This document shows positions 26,034 to 35,350 of a stretch of DNA of 64,000 bases, one piece after another. This stretch comes from Prevotella sp. (lineage in GTDB: Bacteria > Bacteroidota > Bacteroidia > Bacteroidales > Bacteroidaceae): NCBI GenBank assembly GCA_017483805.1, contig JAFUUL010000085.1, positions 1 to 64,000 on the forward strand, read 5' to 3'. A program made the position numbers and the translations under genes. The notes below the pieces were generated by a model. It saw only the letters and a program-made list of their open reading frames with translations, did not search any database and was not told the origin of the DNA. Position 1 is the first letter of the stretch, and every line of letters begins with the position of its first letter.

Positions 26034-27632
26034 ATGGAGAGATTCTTCAACACAGCCGGGCCTCAGACGCCAGACGCCTATACCATAGACCCACTCAGCC
26101 GGCTTGACCTCGACGACGTGCTGACACTCATCCGCCAGCAGCGCTACTTCGTGCTCCATGCCCCACGGCAGACGGGGAAGACATCGTGCATGCTGGCACT
26201 GCGCGACTATCTGAACAGGGAAGGCCATTATATTGCCGTATATGCCAATGTGGAGGGTGGACAGGGCTCGCGAAACGATGTCCAAAGCGTAGTAAAGTCA
26301 ACCGTCGACATCCTGGCCGAACAATTTCGTGGAGTGCTGAAGAGCAACCTGCCCCTGCAACTGCGCGATGACGTGCAACAGGTAGGCAGGGACTCGATGC
26401 TCACTACCTATTTGCGCCACTTGTCGGAACAACTGCCTAAGCCTATCGTGCTGATGATTGATGAGATTGATGCACTTGTGGGCGACTCGCTAGTGAGCAT
26501 CCTGCGCCAGATACGCTCTGGCTATGCCGACCGCCCTACTGCCTTTCCGCAGAGCATCATTCTCTGTGGCGTTCGTGACGTACGCGACTACCGCATCGTA
26601 CTCTCCAATCAAGACATCGTCACTGGCGGATCGGCCTTCAACATCAAGGCAAAGTCATTACGACTGGGCAACTTCACAAAGAAGGAGATACGCGAACTCT
26701 ACATGCAGCACACGCGTGAGACAGGACAGGAGTTCGACGAGGCATGCTTCCCCATGATATGGCAGGCCACAGAGGGCCAACCATGGCTTGTCAATGCCAT
26801 AGGGCGTGAAGTTACTTATGAGATGAAAGAAAACCGTGACCGAACCATGCGCATCATCCCCGAGATGATCTATCGGGCACAGGAACGGATTATATATCGG
26901 CGCGACACTCATATCGACATCTTAATAGACAAACTAAAGGAACCTCGCGTTAAACGAGTCATCGAGCCCATACTATCCAATAGTGAAGACAGTGATGAAA
27001 GCCTTATCCCAAACGACGACATACAATATGTCATCGACATGGGGCTTATCAAGGTCGAACGGGGAAAACCGCGATGCATAGCCAATGGCATCTATCGTGA
27101 GATCATCCCACGCGAACTGACATGGAGCACCCAGACGGGACTCATACAACAGCCCCAGTGGTACCAGCGTGCCGACGGAAGCATTGACATGGAGAAACTA
27201 CTACTGGATTTCCAGCAGTTCTTCCGCCAGAATGCTGACTCATGGATTCAGAAATTCGACTATGCCGAGGCCGGTCCGCAACTGCTGCTGCAAGCCTTCC
27301 TACAGCGCATTGTAAATGGAGGCGGCTACATCGACCGTGAGTATGGGCTTGGCCGTAAACGCACAGACTTGCTCATCCGCAAGCCGTTAACCGACGCCTA
27401 CGATGGCCCCATACAGCGAATTGTGCTGGAACTGAAGATTAAACGCGGCTCACTAGATGCCGTCATAGAGAAAGGCCTCGAACAGACTTGGGAATATATG
27501 GATGCCGCAGGGAGTGTCGATGAAGGTCACCTCATCATCTTCGACCGTACCAAAGAGAAGTCGTGGGAAGAGCGCATCTGGCACAGGCCCTATCAACACA
27601 ACGGCCATCCCATCATGGTGTGGGGGATGTAG
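26034..27632 (+). CDS. AAA-type ATPase with C-terminal PD-(D/E)XK nuclease-like domain
   Basis: The protein has 532 residues. Walker A is APRQTGKTS (43-51) and Walker B is IVLMIDEIDAL near 138-148; the N-terminal domain resembles AAA_35/AAA-ATPase-like proteins. Near the C-terminus, E436, D445 and E466-L-K468 (REYGLGRKRTDLLIRKP, then RIVLELKIKRGS) give a PD-(D/E)XK pattern. Such proteins are common in Bacteroidales, their role is poorly known, and a defence or mobile-element link is often suspected. It sits between the second wza and wzz genes, 18 nt after the first and 60 nt before the second. No membrane segment is seen. Confidence 0.8.
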   Translation: MERFFNTAGPQTPDAYTIDPLSRLDLDDVLTLIRQQRYFVLHAPRQTGKTSCMLALRDYLNREGHYIAVYANVEGGQGSRNDVQSVVKSTVDILAEQFRGVLKSNLPLQLRDDVQQVGRDSMLTTYLRHLSEQLPKPIVLMIDEIDALVGDSLVSILRQIRSGYADRPTAFPQSIILCGVRDVRDYRIVLSNQDIVTGGSAFNIKAKSLRLGNFTKKEIRELYMQHTRETGQEFDEACFPMIWQATEGQPWLVNAIGREVTYEMKENRDRTMRIIPEMIYRAQERIIYRRDTHIDILIDKLKEPRVKRVIEPILSNSEDSDESLIPNDDIQYVIDMGLIKVERGKPRCIANGIYREIIPRELTWSTQTGLIQQPQWYQRADGSIDMEKLLLDFQQFFRQNADSWIQKFDYAEAGPQLLLQAFLQRIVNGGGYIDREYGLGRKRTDLLIRKPLTDAYDGPIQRIVLELKIKRGSLDAVIEKGLEQTWEYMDAAGSVDEGHLIIFDRTKEKSWEERIWHRPYQHNGHPIMVWGM

Positions 27633-27692
27633 CGAGAGAGATATAGTTGGAACATACAAAATAGCAGAACAGAAATAGGGAAAAAGGGAAAA

Positions 27693-28757
27693 ATGGAAGA
27701 AAACAAAGCAAAGAAAAGTCACGAAATAGATGTCATTGGCATAGCAAGGCAGATCCTCAAGGAAAAGAAATTGTTACTCAAATTTCTTATCATCTTCCTC
27801 GTCATTGGTGTCATCGTGGCACTGAACAAGCCTAAGACATACACATCAGAAGTCATATTGGCGCCGGAGATGTCGGCTGGCGGTTTGGGAATGTCGTCAA
27901 GCCTGGCAGACATGGCCTCTACATTTGGATTCGACATTGGTGGCAAGTCCAGTATGGATGCCATATATCCGGAAATCTATCCAGAGGTTTTTGCTTCTAC
28001 TACATTTATTATGGAGTTAACCGATGTGCCCGTCAGAACCACTTCCGACAACACCCTCAAGACATTTGAGCAACACCTAAAATTGGACACTAAAGTTCCC
28101 TTCTGGAATTATCCGCTCATCTGGATTGGTCAACTGCTTGCCCCGCGGCCATCGGAAGGCCCCGCCAACGGCAATGCTTCGACATATCTTTCAAAAGCAG
28201 AAGACGAACTCTGCAACGCCATCAGAGGCAGCATCAGTTGTGAAGTCAGCAGCAAGACGAGCCTCATCTCCATTAAGGTAAAAGACCAGGATCCGCTGGC
28301 GGCTACCATATTGGCAGACACCATCCATAGAAGGCTGCAAAAATACATCACAGCCTATCGTACCCAAAAGGCGAGGAACGATGTGGAGTACTATCAAAAA
28401 TTGCTTGATGAGAACGAGGAGCAGTACAAAGAGGCTCTGCTCAAATATGCCTCATATACCGATTCACACTCCAATACACAAATGGCAACCTACCAAACCA
28501 AAGGAGAGAAACTGGAGAATGAAGTCCAAATAAGTCTTGCCGCATACAATCAAGTGGCAGCCCAACTGCAAACAGCAAATGCTAAAGTCCAAGAATGCAC
28601 TCCAGCCTTTACGGTCATTCAACCTGCGTCTATACCGTATAAAGCCAGCAGCACCCCAAGGTCGTTGATCGTCGTTTTTTTTCTGTTGTTAGGAATTGTT
28701 GCAGATGGTATATGGATTTTCTATATCCGCGATTTTCTCAAACAAAGAAAAAAGTAA
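27693..28757 (+). CDS. Wzz-type chain-length determinant, second copy
   Basis: The protein has 354 residues. Membrane segment 1 is near residues 27-45 (LLLKFLIIFLVIGVIVALNK), segment 2 near 328-345 (LIVVFFLLLGIVADGIWIF), with the coiled-coil periplasmic part between (YYQKLLDENEEQYKEALLKY). It shares the plan of the first copy, including Gly/Ser-rich GLGMSSSLADMASTFGFDIG after segment 1. There is no kinase domain. It begins the AT-richer part of the operon and is followed after 3 nt by the polymerase-like gene. Confidence 0.87.
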   Translation: MEENKAKKSHEIDVIGIARQILKEKKLLLKFLIIFLVIGVIVALNKPKTYTSEVILAPEMSAGGLGMSSSLADMASTFGFDIGGKSSMDAIYPEIYPEVFASTTFIMELTDVPVRTTSDNTLKTFEQHLKLDTKVPFWNYPLIWIGQLLAPRPSEGPANGNASTYLSKAEDELCNAIRGSISCEVSSKTSLISIKVKDQDPLAATILADTIHRRLQKYITAYRTQKARNDVEYYQKLLDENEEQYKEALLKYASYTDSHSNTQMATYQTKGEKLENEVQISLAAYNQVAAQLQTANAKVQECTPAFTVIQPASIPYKASSTPRSLIVVFFLLLGIVADGIWIFYIRDFLKQRKK

Positions 28758-28760
28758 ACG

Positions 28761-29891
28761 ATGTTCTACTTCCTACCATACGTTACAATGACTTGTTTTC
28801 TCGGAATATGTGCATATATACACGGGATGACAGATGACACAGTCTACAAAAACAGGGCTACCATTGTATCCGTTGTGGTATTCTATATTTTTTTTGCTTT
28901 TAGAGGATATATCTTCAGTGACTGGACGAATTACTACCCTTTTTTCTATGAATGCAGCATCCAGGACATCACCAATTATAAGTTTGGTGATGTAGAGCCT
29001 GGATTCACTTTGTTGAATCTCCTTTGCCGATCCATATTTGAGGACTTCCATTTTTTTGTCTTTATATGCACCACTATCAATCTGTTTTTGCTTATACGCT
29101 TTTTGCGCAACCGTGTAAGTAACATTCCGTTAGCCCTCATGCTTTTTTTCTGCTTTGAGGGAGTGATGATTATGACAAACCTCATGCGAAATAGTATCTC
29201 CATTCTTCTCTTCTTAAACGCCATCACATACCTGGTAAAAAGACAGCCGGTGCAGTATTATGCACTATGTCTTCTGGCCTTGCTTTTCCATTATAGTGCT
29301 TTCTTGTACTTCTTCGTGTACCTCTTTTTTCATATCAGATTTAGCAAATGGATATACCTTGCCATCTTCGTGGGATGCAATGTGATTTTCATTATCCACT
29401 TTTCCGTTTTCCAACTCATCATATCTGCCATTGGATTTGACACTTCCGTCATTGAGAAACTTGACATCTATACAGCCGAAGCCAGCAAAAATACAATATT
29501 CTCCATCGGTTACCTTGAAAGGCTTGCTACGGGGTTGCTCATTTTCTGCTATTACGAGAAACTACAGAATATGCGCGAGGAAAATGCCGTTTACATCAAT
29601 GCAATCCTATTTTATTTTGCCTTCTTCTTCCTTTTCAGTGAGTTCGACATTTTCAGCAAGCGGTTGGCATTGCTTTTTGTATTTGGCTACTGGATTCTTT
29701 GGTATGACTTGATAAAATGCTTCAGTATAGAGAGCAACAGGTTCCTCTTTCAGTTGTTCATTGGATGCTATTGCATCCTAAAAATTGCGGGAATCAACTA
29801 TCCAGATGCAGAATATGACAATGTGCTATGGGGGATAAAATCATACGAAGAGCGCCTATACCTGTACAACAAGAACTTTAAAGAGAACTGA
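28761..29891 (+). CDS. EpsG/Wzy-type polysaccharide polymerase
   Basis: The protein has 376 residues and about ten hydrophobic segments, with few charged residues outside loops. It fits the EpsG family of membrane polymerases that join lipid-linked repeat units in the periplasm: IFFAFRGYIFSDWTNYYPFF, then PGFTLLNLLCRSI, then LMRNSISILLFLNAITYL, then LLFHYSAFLYFFVY. It is the only polymerase candidate in the operon. Base composition is markedly AT-rich (35 percent GC counted over 29041-29100), as is usual for polymer-specific capsule genes. Confidence 0.82.
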   Translation: MFYFLPYVTMTCFLGICAYIHGMTDDTVYKNRATIVSVVVFYIFFAFRGYIFSDWTNYYPFFYECSIQDITNYKFGDVEPGFTLLNLLCRSIFEDFHFFVFICTTINLFLLIRFLRNRVSNIPLALMLFFCFEGVMIMTNLMRNSISILLFLNAITYLVKRQPVQYYALCLLALLFHYSAFLYFFVYLFFHIRFSKWIYLAIFVGCNVIFIIHFSVFQLIISAIGFDTSVIEKLDIYTAEASKNTIFSIGYLERLATGLLIFCYYEKLQNMREENAVYINAILFYFAFFFLFSEFDIFSKRLALLFVFGYWILWYDLIKCFSIESNRFLFQLFIGCYCILKIAGINYPDAEYDNVLWGIKSYEERLYLYNKNFKEN

Positions 29892-29899
29892 ATTATAAG

Positions 29900-30652
29900 A
29901 TGGAATCAACACTTGTCACGGTAATAACTATTTCGTACAACTCGGGAAAAACCATCCGGAGGACGATCGAAAGTGTCTTGTCACAAACATATCCTAATAT
30001 AGAGTATATTGTCATCGATGGTCAAAGTACGGATGATACTATTAGCATCATCAAACAATACGGCAACAAAATTTCCTCATGGGTGTCAGAACCAGACAAA
30101 GGCATCTATGACGCAATGAACAAAGGGCTAAGAGCCGCCCACGGCACAATCATAAGCATTCTGAACAGTGATGACGCTTTTCATTCATCCACATCTGTGC
30201 AAGAGGTTGTAGACTTCTACCAACATACCCCAAAAGAGTGTATCATACATGGCAATATAGAATATCACGAGCAAGGGAAACAACCCTTCATCTTACGTCC
30301 GCTGCCTCATATCTCAACCATAAAGAAGGAGCCTGCCGTGCTGCACCCGACGATGTTTGTACCCAAAGCGGTTTATGACAGATCTGGAGTTTTCTCTCTG
30401 GATTATAGGATCGCAGCCGACTACGAACTTATGCTCAGATTCTTCACCAGTGGTGTCAAGTATCAGTACATGAATGTATGTATCGTTGACATGTACTCAG
30501 GAGGTGCCAGTGACAAGAAGAAATATCACGGTTTTATCGAATGCTATCACATTTCGGTCAAATACGGAAGAGGAAGAGTCTGTGCACTTATCACTCTCGC
30601 AAAAAGATTCACAAAATCATGGGTATATAGTCTCAAACAACATATCATTTAG
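29900..30652 (+). CDS. GT2-family glycosyltransferase
   Basis: The protein has 250 residues in a GT-A fold. VTVITISYNSGKTIRRTIES at the N-terminus, IEYIVIDGQSTDDT, EPDKGIYDAMNKGL, and the DXD-like ILNSDDAFHSS near residue 95 match the family. HPTMFVPKAVYDRSGVF and the ADYELMLRF segment complete it. The same plan, length and several identical stretches occur in the 35351 gene, so the two are paralogues. It lies 8 nt after the polymerase gene and 4 nt before the acyltransferase gene. Confidence 0.9.
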   Translation: MESTLVTVITISYNSGKTIRRTIESVLSQTYPNIEYIVIDGQSTDDTISIIKQYGNKISSWVSEPDKGIYDAMNKGLRAAHGTIISILNSDDAFHSSTSVQEVVDFYQHTPKECIIHGNIEYHEQGKQPFILRPLPHISTIKKEPAVLHPTMFVPKAVYDRSGVFSLDYRIAADYELMLRFFTSGVKYQYMNVCIVDMYSGGASDKKKYHGFIECYHISVKYGRGRVCALITLAKRFTKSWVYSLKQHII

Positions 30653-30656
30653 TTTC

Positions 30657-31283
30657 ATGAAGATTCTATTATACATATCATGGTTTATAACGATTGTCTG
30701 CCGAAAAATAGCATTAAAGTATGCACATTGGTACACAATCTCCCTATGCAGATATCATGGAGCCACCTTTGGCAGCCATTCCACCTTTAATGGCAAGTCT
30801 TACGTCACCCTATGTAAAGGGGCGAAGTTCTGTGTTGGAAAAGAATTCATTTGCAATTCCGGCCCACATTTCTCCATCGACAATCTATCTTATTCAAAAA
30901 TCTTCATAGCCCCAAATGCTGAACTAAGCATCGGCGACTATAGCGGCATATCCAACACGTCCATATATTGCAAACACAACATAACTATTGGCCATCATGT
31001 CAACATTGGTGCAGGCTGCCTCATCATGGATTCAGATTTCCATAGCCTTCATGTAGAAGCAAGGGAAAACAGAGAGATTGATGTCCAAATGGCCAAAACA
31101 GCACCAATAACTATCGAAGACGGCGTGTTTATCGGAGCCAGGTCAACTATCACGAAAGGTGTCAGGATAGGATATGGATCCGTCGTTGCGGCAGGAAGCG
31201 TTGTGACAAAAGATATACCTGCTCGCCAATTATGGGGAGGCTGTCCCGCCAAATTCATAAAATCACTTTCGACAAGAGAATGA
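30657..31283 (+). CDS. hexapeptide-repeat acyltransferase
   Basis: The protein has 208 residues from the ATG at 30657. Upstream in-frame codons overlap the preceding glycosyltransferase and are not used. A hydrophobic N-terminus (MKILLYISWFITIVCRK) is followed by left-handed beta-helix repeats: ELSIGDYSGISNTSIYCKHN, then ITIGHHVNIGAGCLIMDSDF, then IEDGVFIGARSTITKGVRIG, then SVVAAGSVVTKDIPARQLWG. The His in DSDFHSL is a candidate catalytic residue. It probably acetylates the repeat unit. The stop overlaps the flippase start as ATGA. Confidence 0.86.
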   Translation: MKILLYISWFITIVCRKIALKYAHWYTISLCRYHGATFGSHSTFNGKSYVTLCKGAKFCVGKEFICNSGPHFSIDNLSYSKIFIAPNAELSIGDYSGISNTSIYCKHNITIGHHVNIGAGCLIMDSDFHSLHVEARENREIDVQMAKTAPITIEDGVFIGARSTITKGVRIGYGSVVAAGSVVTKDIPARQLWGGCPAKFIKSLSTRE

Positions 31284-32623
31284 GCAAAATACTGGATTTT
31301 TTCAAAGGCCAATCAAGAAGTGCCACTGTAAAAAAGAATGCAGCAGGCTCCTTACTGATTAAGGGGTTTAGCATCGTCTTTTCGCTTATGCTGATACCAT
31401 TGACCATCAGTTACGTCTCAAGCGAAGTCTATGGCATTTGGCTTACGCTGTCTTCTATCATCATTTGGTTTGGGATTCTGGATGCTGGCTTTTCTTTGGG
31501 ATTGAAGAATAAATTGGCAAATATGCTTGCACTAAATCGAATGGAGGAAGCGAGAGCATATATATCCACAACATATGCCACAATGGTAGCCATCTTCATA
31601 CCAGTTTGCATCATTATGCTATTTGTTGTCAATGCTATAGACTGGACTACGCTCTTGAATATTGCGCCCCAATATGGTGATGACGTGGTTCGTGCCCTTT
31701 ATGCAATAGTTTTATGTTTCTGCATCCAAATGGTTCTTGGCGTCATCAACGCTGTTCTTGCCGCAAATCAAATGGTCGCAGTAACCTCCCTCATTTATTT
31801 TATTGGTAATGCCACATCTCTCGTCACCATATTCGTTCTCACCCTCGTCGCTCCACCATCCCTGTTTGTCTTGTCGGTATGTCAGGCATGCATCCCTGTC
31901 ATCGTATTCTTCATTGCCTCCATCTTCCTCTTCATCACAAAACTGAAGCATCAAAGGCCATCATTCAAACTGATCAGCAAAAAACATGTAGCAAACTTGT
32001 TTGATCTGGGTTATAAGTTTTTCATCCTTCAAATTCAAGTTTTAGTGGTTGGCCAGACCACCAATTTCTTAGTCTCATACGTTTCGGGGCCAATTGATGT
32101 CACTTCCTACAACATCGCATACCGTTATATAGGCATTGCATTCATGTCGTTTTTAATTATCACCGAACCCTTGTGGCCGGCTTTCACTGATGCATTTGCC
32201 AAAAAGGATTTCAGATGGATGAACAACACATATAAGAATATGTCAAAAGTCAGAATTGCGTTCGAAGTGTTCATCATCATACTCATTCTTATGGCACCTC
32301 TTGTATATCATATATGGATTGGTGATAAAACAATCATTCCCATGAGCATGACCATTGCTGTGGGCATCTATTTTATGGCACAGTTGTGGATGTCGTTAAA
32401 CATCACCCTTATCAATGGCATCGGATGTATTCAACTGCAGACATACTTGGCAATTTTTGTTTCCGTCGTACACATTCCCCTGTCCGTTATCTTAGGAAAT
32501 TGCATAGGAGCAATCGGCGTTGTGGTGTCTCTTATCGTTCTCAATCTCCTATATGCAATTGTATCGCAAATACAAATAAGAAAAGTGCTGTCTTCAACGG
32601 CTACTGGCATCTGGACTAAATAA
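31280..32623 (+). CDS. Wzx-type polysaccharide flippase
   Basis: The protein has 447 residues with about 12 hydrophobic segments, the plan of the MOP superfamily. The N-terminus NAAGSLLIKGFSIVFSLMLI is followed by PLTISYVSSEVYGIWLTLSS, typical of Wzx proteins. It flips the undecaprenyl-linked repeat unit across the inner membrane. The start at 31280 was chosen because it overlaps the acyltransferase stop by 4 nt; the upstream open frame overlaps the previous gene by 16 codons. It is AT-rich, like its neighbours. Confidence 0.9.
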   Translation: MSKILDFFKGQSRSATVKKNAAGSLLIKGFSIVFSLMLIPLTISYVSSEVYGIWLTLSSIIIWFGILDAGFSLGLKNKLANMLALNRMEEARAYISTTYATMVAIFIPVCIIMLFVVNAIDWTTLLNIAPQYGDDVVRALYAIVLCFCIQMVLGVINAVLAANQMVAVTSLIYFIGNATSLVTIFVLTLVAPPSLFVLSVCQACIPVIVFFIASIFLFITKLKHQRPSFKLISKKHVANLFDLGYKFFILQIQVLVVGQTTNFLVSYVSGPIDVTSYNIAYRYIGIAFMSFLIITEPLWPAFTDAFAKKDFRWMNNTYKNMSKVRIAFEVFIIILILMAPLVYHIWIGDKTIIPMSMTIAVGIYFMAQLWMSLNITLINGIGCIQLQTYLAIFVSVVHIPLSVILGNCIGAIGVVVSLIVLNLLYAIVSQIQIRKVLSSTATGIWTK

Positions 32624-32633
32624 CACAACAGCC

Positions 32634-33707
32634 ATGGTCATCAACATCGTCCTTCCATCTTTTCCCAAAAGACCTACAGGCGGTCACCTTATCATGTATG
32701 AATATGCCAACCGTCTGGCCTCTGCTGGCCACGACATTATGGTGTATCATTCTCTGTACGTTCCGTTTAACAAACCGTATCGCCCCGAATTGTATCTGTA
32801 CCTTATAAGCATCTACAGAAGAACAATCCCCGTATCCTGGTTTAAATTTAATAAAAACATAAAATTCAAGAAAATTTTCATCGTCAGAGATACCAATATA
32901 CGAGATGCTGATATTTTGTTTTACACCATGAGCACCATGAGCCTTCTTGTCAGTAAATTGTCACCCGCTAAAGGCAAGAAAGTAAATCTGGTGCAAGGCT
33001 ATGAAACATGGATTACGGGCACACAAGAACTTCTGAAGCATACCTATATGCTTGCAGATGCAAACATCGCGATATCTGATTTCATTGCAGAAAAGATAAA
33101 AGATGCAACTGGGATTTTCCCTCAAATCGTATATAATGCATTTGACAATAACCGATTTTTCCTGAGTAAGCCAATTGCTGACAGATGCCCCTACACGGTA
33201 TCAATGCTGTATTCAGAAATCGAGGTAAAAGGCTCTGCGTATGGGATAGAGGCATTGAAGATTTGCCATACAGCAATTGCAGGACTTGAAGTTGAGATGT
33301 TTGGCACTTATCCTGCCCCCCCCGACCTTCCGTCATGGATTCACTATCACCGTCAGCCAGACAATCTGTGCGAATTATACAACTCGACGGCCATTTTTCT
33401 TACGCCAAGTATACAAGAGGGCTGGGGGCTAACAGCCACTGAGGCTATGGCCTGCGGATGCGCACTTGTCAGTACGGATGCAGAAGGACTAAGTGTTTTT
33501 GCACACCACAACGAAACAGCCCTGCTCTGCGAGACAAAGAATTCGCAAGCATTAGCCGACAATCTGATAACACTGATTACCAATAACGACTTGCGAATAA
33601 AACTTGCAGAAAAAGGACATCAATACATACAGCAGTTCACATGGAACAAGTCAGTGGCACATATATCTAAAGTATTTGAAGCGTTAAGAAATGAATCCCA
33701 GAACTGA
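32634..33707 (+). CDS. GT4-family glycosyltransferase
   Basis: The protein has 357 residues. The N-terminus MVINIVLPSFPKRPTGGHLI is a typical GT-B first strand and Gly loop. AISDFIAEKIKDATG lies near the domain border, and the donor domain contains the EX7E motif in QEGWGLTATEAMACG followed by ALVSTDAEGLSVFA. It has no membrane segment. The end overlaps the next gene by 17 nt. Family assignment is sound; the sugar is unknown. Confidence 0.9.
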   Translation: MVINIVLPSFPKRPTGGHLIMYEYANRLASAGHDIMVYHSLYVPFNKPYRPELYLYLISIYRRTIPVSWFKFNKNIKFKKIFIVRDTNIRDADILFYTMSTMSLLVSKLSPAKGKKVNLVQGYETWITGTQELLKHTYMLADANIAISDFIAEKIKDATGIFPQIVYNAFDNNRFFLSKPIADRCPYTVSMLYSEIEVKGSAYGIEALKICHTAIAGLEVEMFGTYPAPPDLPSWIHYHRQPDNLCELYNSTAIFLTPSIQEGWGLTATEAMACGCALVSTDAEGLSVFAHHNETALLCETKNSQALADNLITLITNNDLRIKLAEKGHQYIQQFTWNKSVAHISKVFEALRNESQN

Positions 33708-34563
33708 TATTTCTCAAATAGCAATAGTCATCGTTCTGTTCCATCCATCAGAGAGCGATGTTGACAACGTAAGAATGCTGGCAAGCAGATACAGAGGTGT
33801 GATTGTCGACAATTCCGACCTGCCATCATTTCCCCACAATGACAAAGTCGGCATGATGCGCTACATGGCATTGGGTGAAAACAGAGGAATTGCAGAAGCC
33901 CATAGTAGAGGCATCTCTGCCCTCCTTAACGAAAAAGAGACAGCATATATCATACTACTTGACCAGGACAGTCGCCTGCCCGACGGATACCCACAAAAGA
34001 TGGTGGACGAATTTGAGAAACTCAAGAAGGGGCATCCGCATCTGGCAGCGTTAGGGCCTACCGTCGTACAAAAGGATACGGGCGAGGAATATCATTCTGC
34101 CATCCACCAAGACTATCGCATCGATGACCATCTTGTTGCCAGAAAAGACATTATTGCATCAGGATGTTGTTTTACTGCCAATGCGTTCCGTCAAGTAGGG
34201 CTGTATGAGAATGACCTGTTCATCGACTTTGTAGATACCGAATGGTGTTACAGGGCCGTTTCGAAAGGGTACGCCATTGGCATTACCCCAAACGTCAAAC
34301 TATATCACAAAGTCGGGAAGAAAGAGATACATATCGGCAGGCATATCGTATCCATCTCTGCTCCATTCAGGTATTATTACCAATATCGTAACTTTATCAT
34401 ATTGGCAGGAAGGAAATATGTTCCGATGTCATTCAAAATAAACTTTGGCATCAAATTTCTGCTCCGCTTTTTCTACATCCCCCTCATGACCAAGGACGGA
34501 TGGTCTACCTGGAAATATATGTTAAAAGGCATTTGTGCCGGTATATCGTCACTATTGAAATAA
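33691..34563 (+). CDS. GT2-family, rhamnosyltransferase-like glycosyltransferase
   Basis: The protein has 290 residues. It shows the RfbF/WbbL-type pattern: IAIVIVLFHPSESDV at the start, GENRGIAEAHSRGI, the DXD-type LLDQDSRLP, ASGCCFTANAFRQVGLYEND, and FIDFVDTEWCYRAVSKGYAI. The C-terminal part (YYQYRNFIILAGRKYVP) has amphipathic or hydrophobic stretches that may contact the membrane. Rhamnose as donor sugar fits the presence of rmlA, but rmlBCD are not in view. It overlaps the preceding gene by 17 nt. Confidence 0.87.
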   Translation: MNPRTDISQIAIVIVLFHPSESDVDNVRMLASRYRGVIVDNSDLPSFPHNDKVGMMRYMALGENRGIAEAHSRGISALLNEKETAYIILLDQDSRLPDGYPQKMVDEFEKLKKGHPHLAALGPTVVQKDTGEEYHSAIHQDYRIDDHLVARKDIIASGCCFTANAFRQVGLYENDLFIDFVDTEWCYRAVSKGYAIGITPNVKLYHKVGKKEIHIGRHIVSISAPFRYYYQYRNFIILAGRKYVPMSFKINFGIKFLLRFFYIPLMTKDGWSTWKYMLKGICAGISSLLK

Positions 34564-34571
34564 CAGCATCT

Positions 34572-35294
34572 ATGATTTCTGTCTGCATAGCAACCTACAA
34601 CGGTGAAAAATACATTCGCGACCAGATTGACTCCATTCTGCCGCAACTGTCGCCTGATGATGAGATTGTCATTTCGGATGACGGATCGTCTGACGACACC
34701 CTCAGTATCATCAGAGGCATGGGGTCGCCGCTCATCAGGATATTCGAGAACACTGGCCAGCATGGCTACACGCCAAACTTTGAAAATGCCATCCGCCATG
34801 CGCAGGGTGACTTCATCTTCATCTGCGACCAAGATGACATCTGGCAGCCTGACAAGATCCAGACGATGGGCGGCAAACTCCAGCAATACGACCTTGTGAT
34901 TTCCGATGCCATCGTGGTCAACGAAGACGCTACCGAAACTATCGTGGACTCTTTTTACGCTATGCGCAAATCAAAGCCCGGTTTTTGGCACAACCTGTAC
35001 CGCTTCTCATACTTAGGATGCTGCATAGCCTTCAGAAGGGAAATACTCACGAGAGCACTTCCATTCCCGCCCAACCATGCATTCTGCACTCACGACAACT
35101 GGCTATCACTCGTCGGAATGGCATTTTATCATACCACCATTATTAACGACAAACTCATCAAATATCGTCGTCACGAGGGGAACACGTCCCCTGGCGGATT
35201 CATTAATGAAACGACTACTTGGTTCAAAATCAAATACAGAATCTATCTCATCAAGCATTTAATTTTGAGGTCCTGCAAAAAGAAAAACAACTGA
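34572..35294 (+). CDS. GT2-family glycosyltransferase
   Basis: The protein has 240 residues from the ATG at 34572 (MISVCIATYNGEKYIRDQID). A longer frame reaching back to 34500 overlaps the preceding gene and is not used. Motifs: IVISDDGSSDDTLSII, then NFENAIRHAQGDFIFICDQD followed by DIWQPDKI, and THDNWLSLVGMAFY. The pattern is that of rhamnosyl- or glucosyl-type GT2 enzymes. The gap to the previous gene is 8 nt, and the next gene has its own promoter, so this may end the first transcript of the operon. Confidence 0.87.
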   Translation: MISVCIATYNGEKYIRDQIDSILPQLSPDDEIVISDDGSSDDTLSIIRGMGSPLIRIFENTGQHGYTPNFENAIRHAQGDFIFICDQDDIWQPDKIQTMGGKLQQYDLVISDAIVVNEDATETIVDSFYAMRKSKPGFWHNLYRFSYLGCCIAFRREILTRALPFPPNHAFCTHDNWLSLVGMAFYHTTIINDKLIKYRRHEGNTSPGGFINETTTWFKIKYRIYLIKHLILRSCKKKNN

Positions 35295-35298
35295 ATGA

Positions 35299-35328
35299 TT
35301 GGTAATAGCATTTTTTTTTGTACCTTTG
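35299..35328 (+). promoter_or_regulatory. internal promoter before the 35351 glycosyltransferase
   Basis: TTG (35299-35301), 19 nt, TACCTTTG (35321-35328), followed by CACC. The ATG lies 22 nt downstream. Confidence 0.7.
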
Positions 35329-35350
35329 CACCACATTTTGAATCGCAGGG

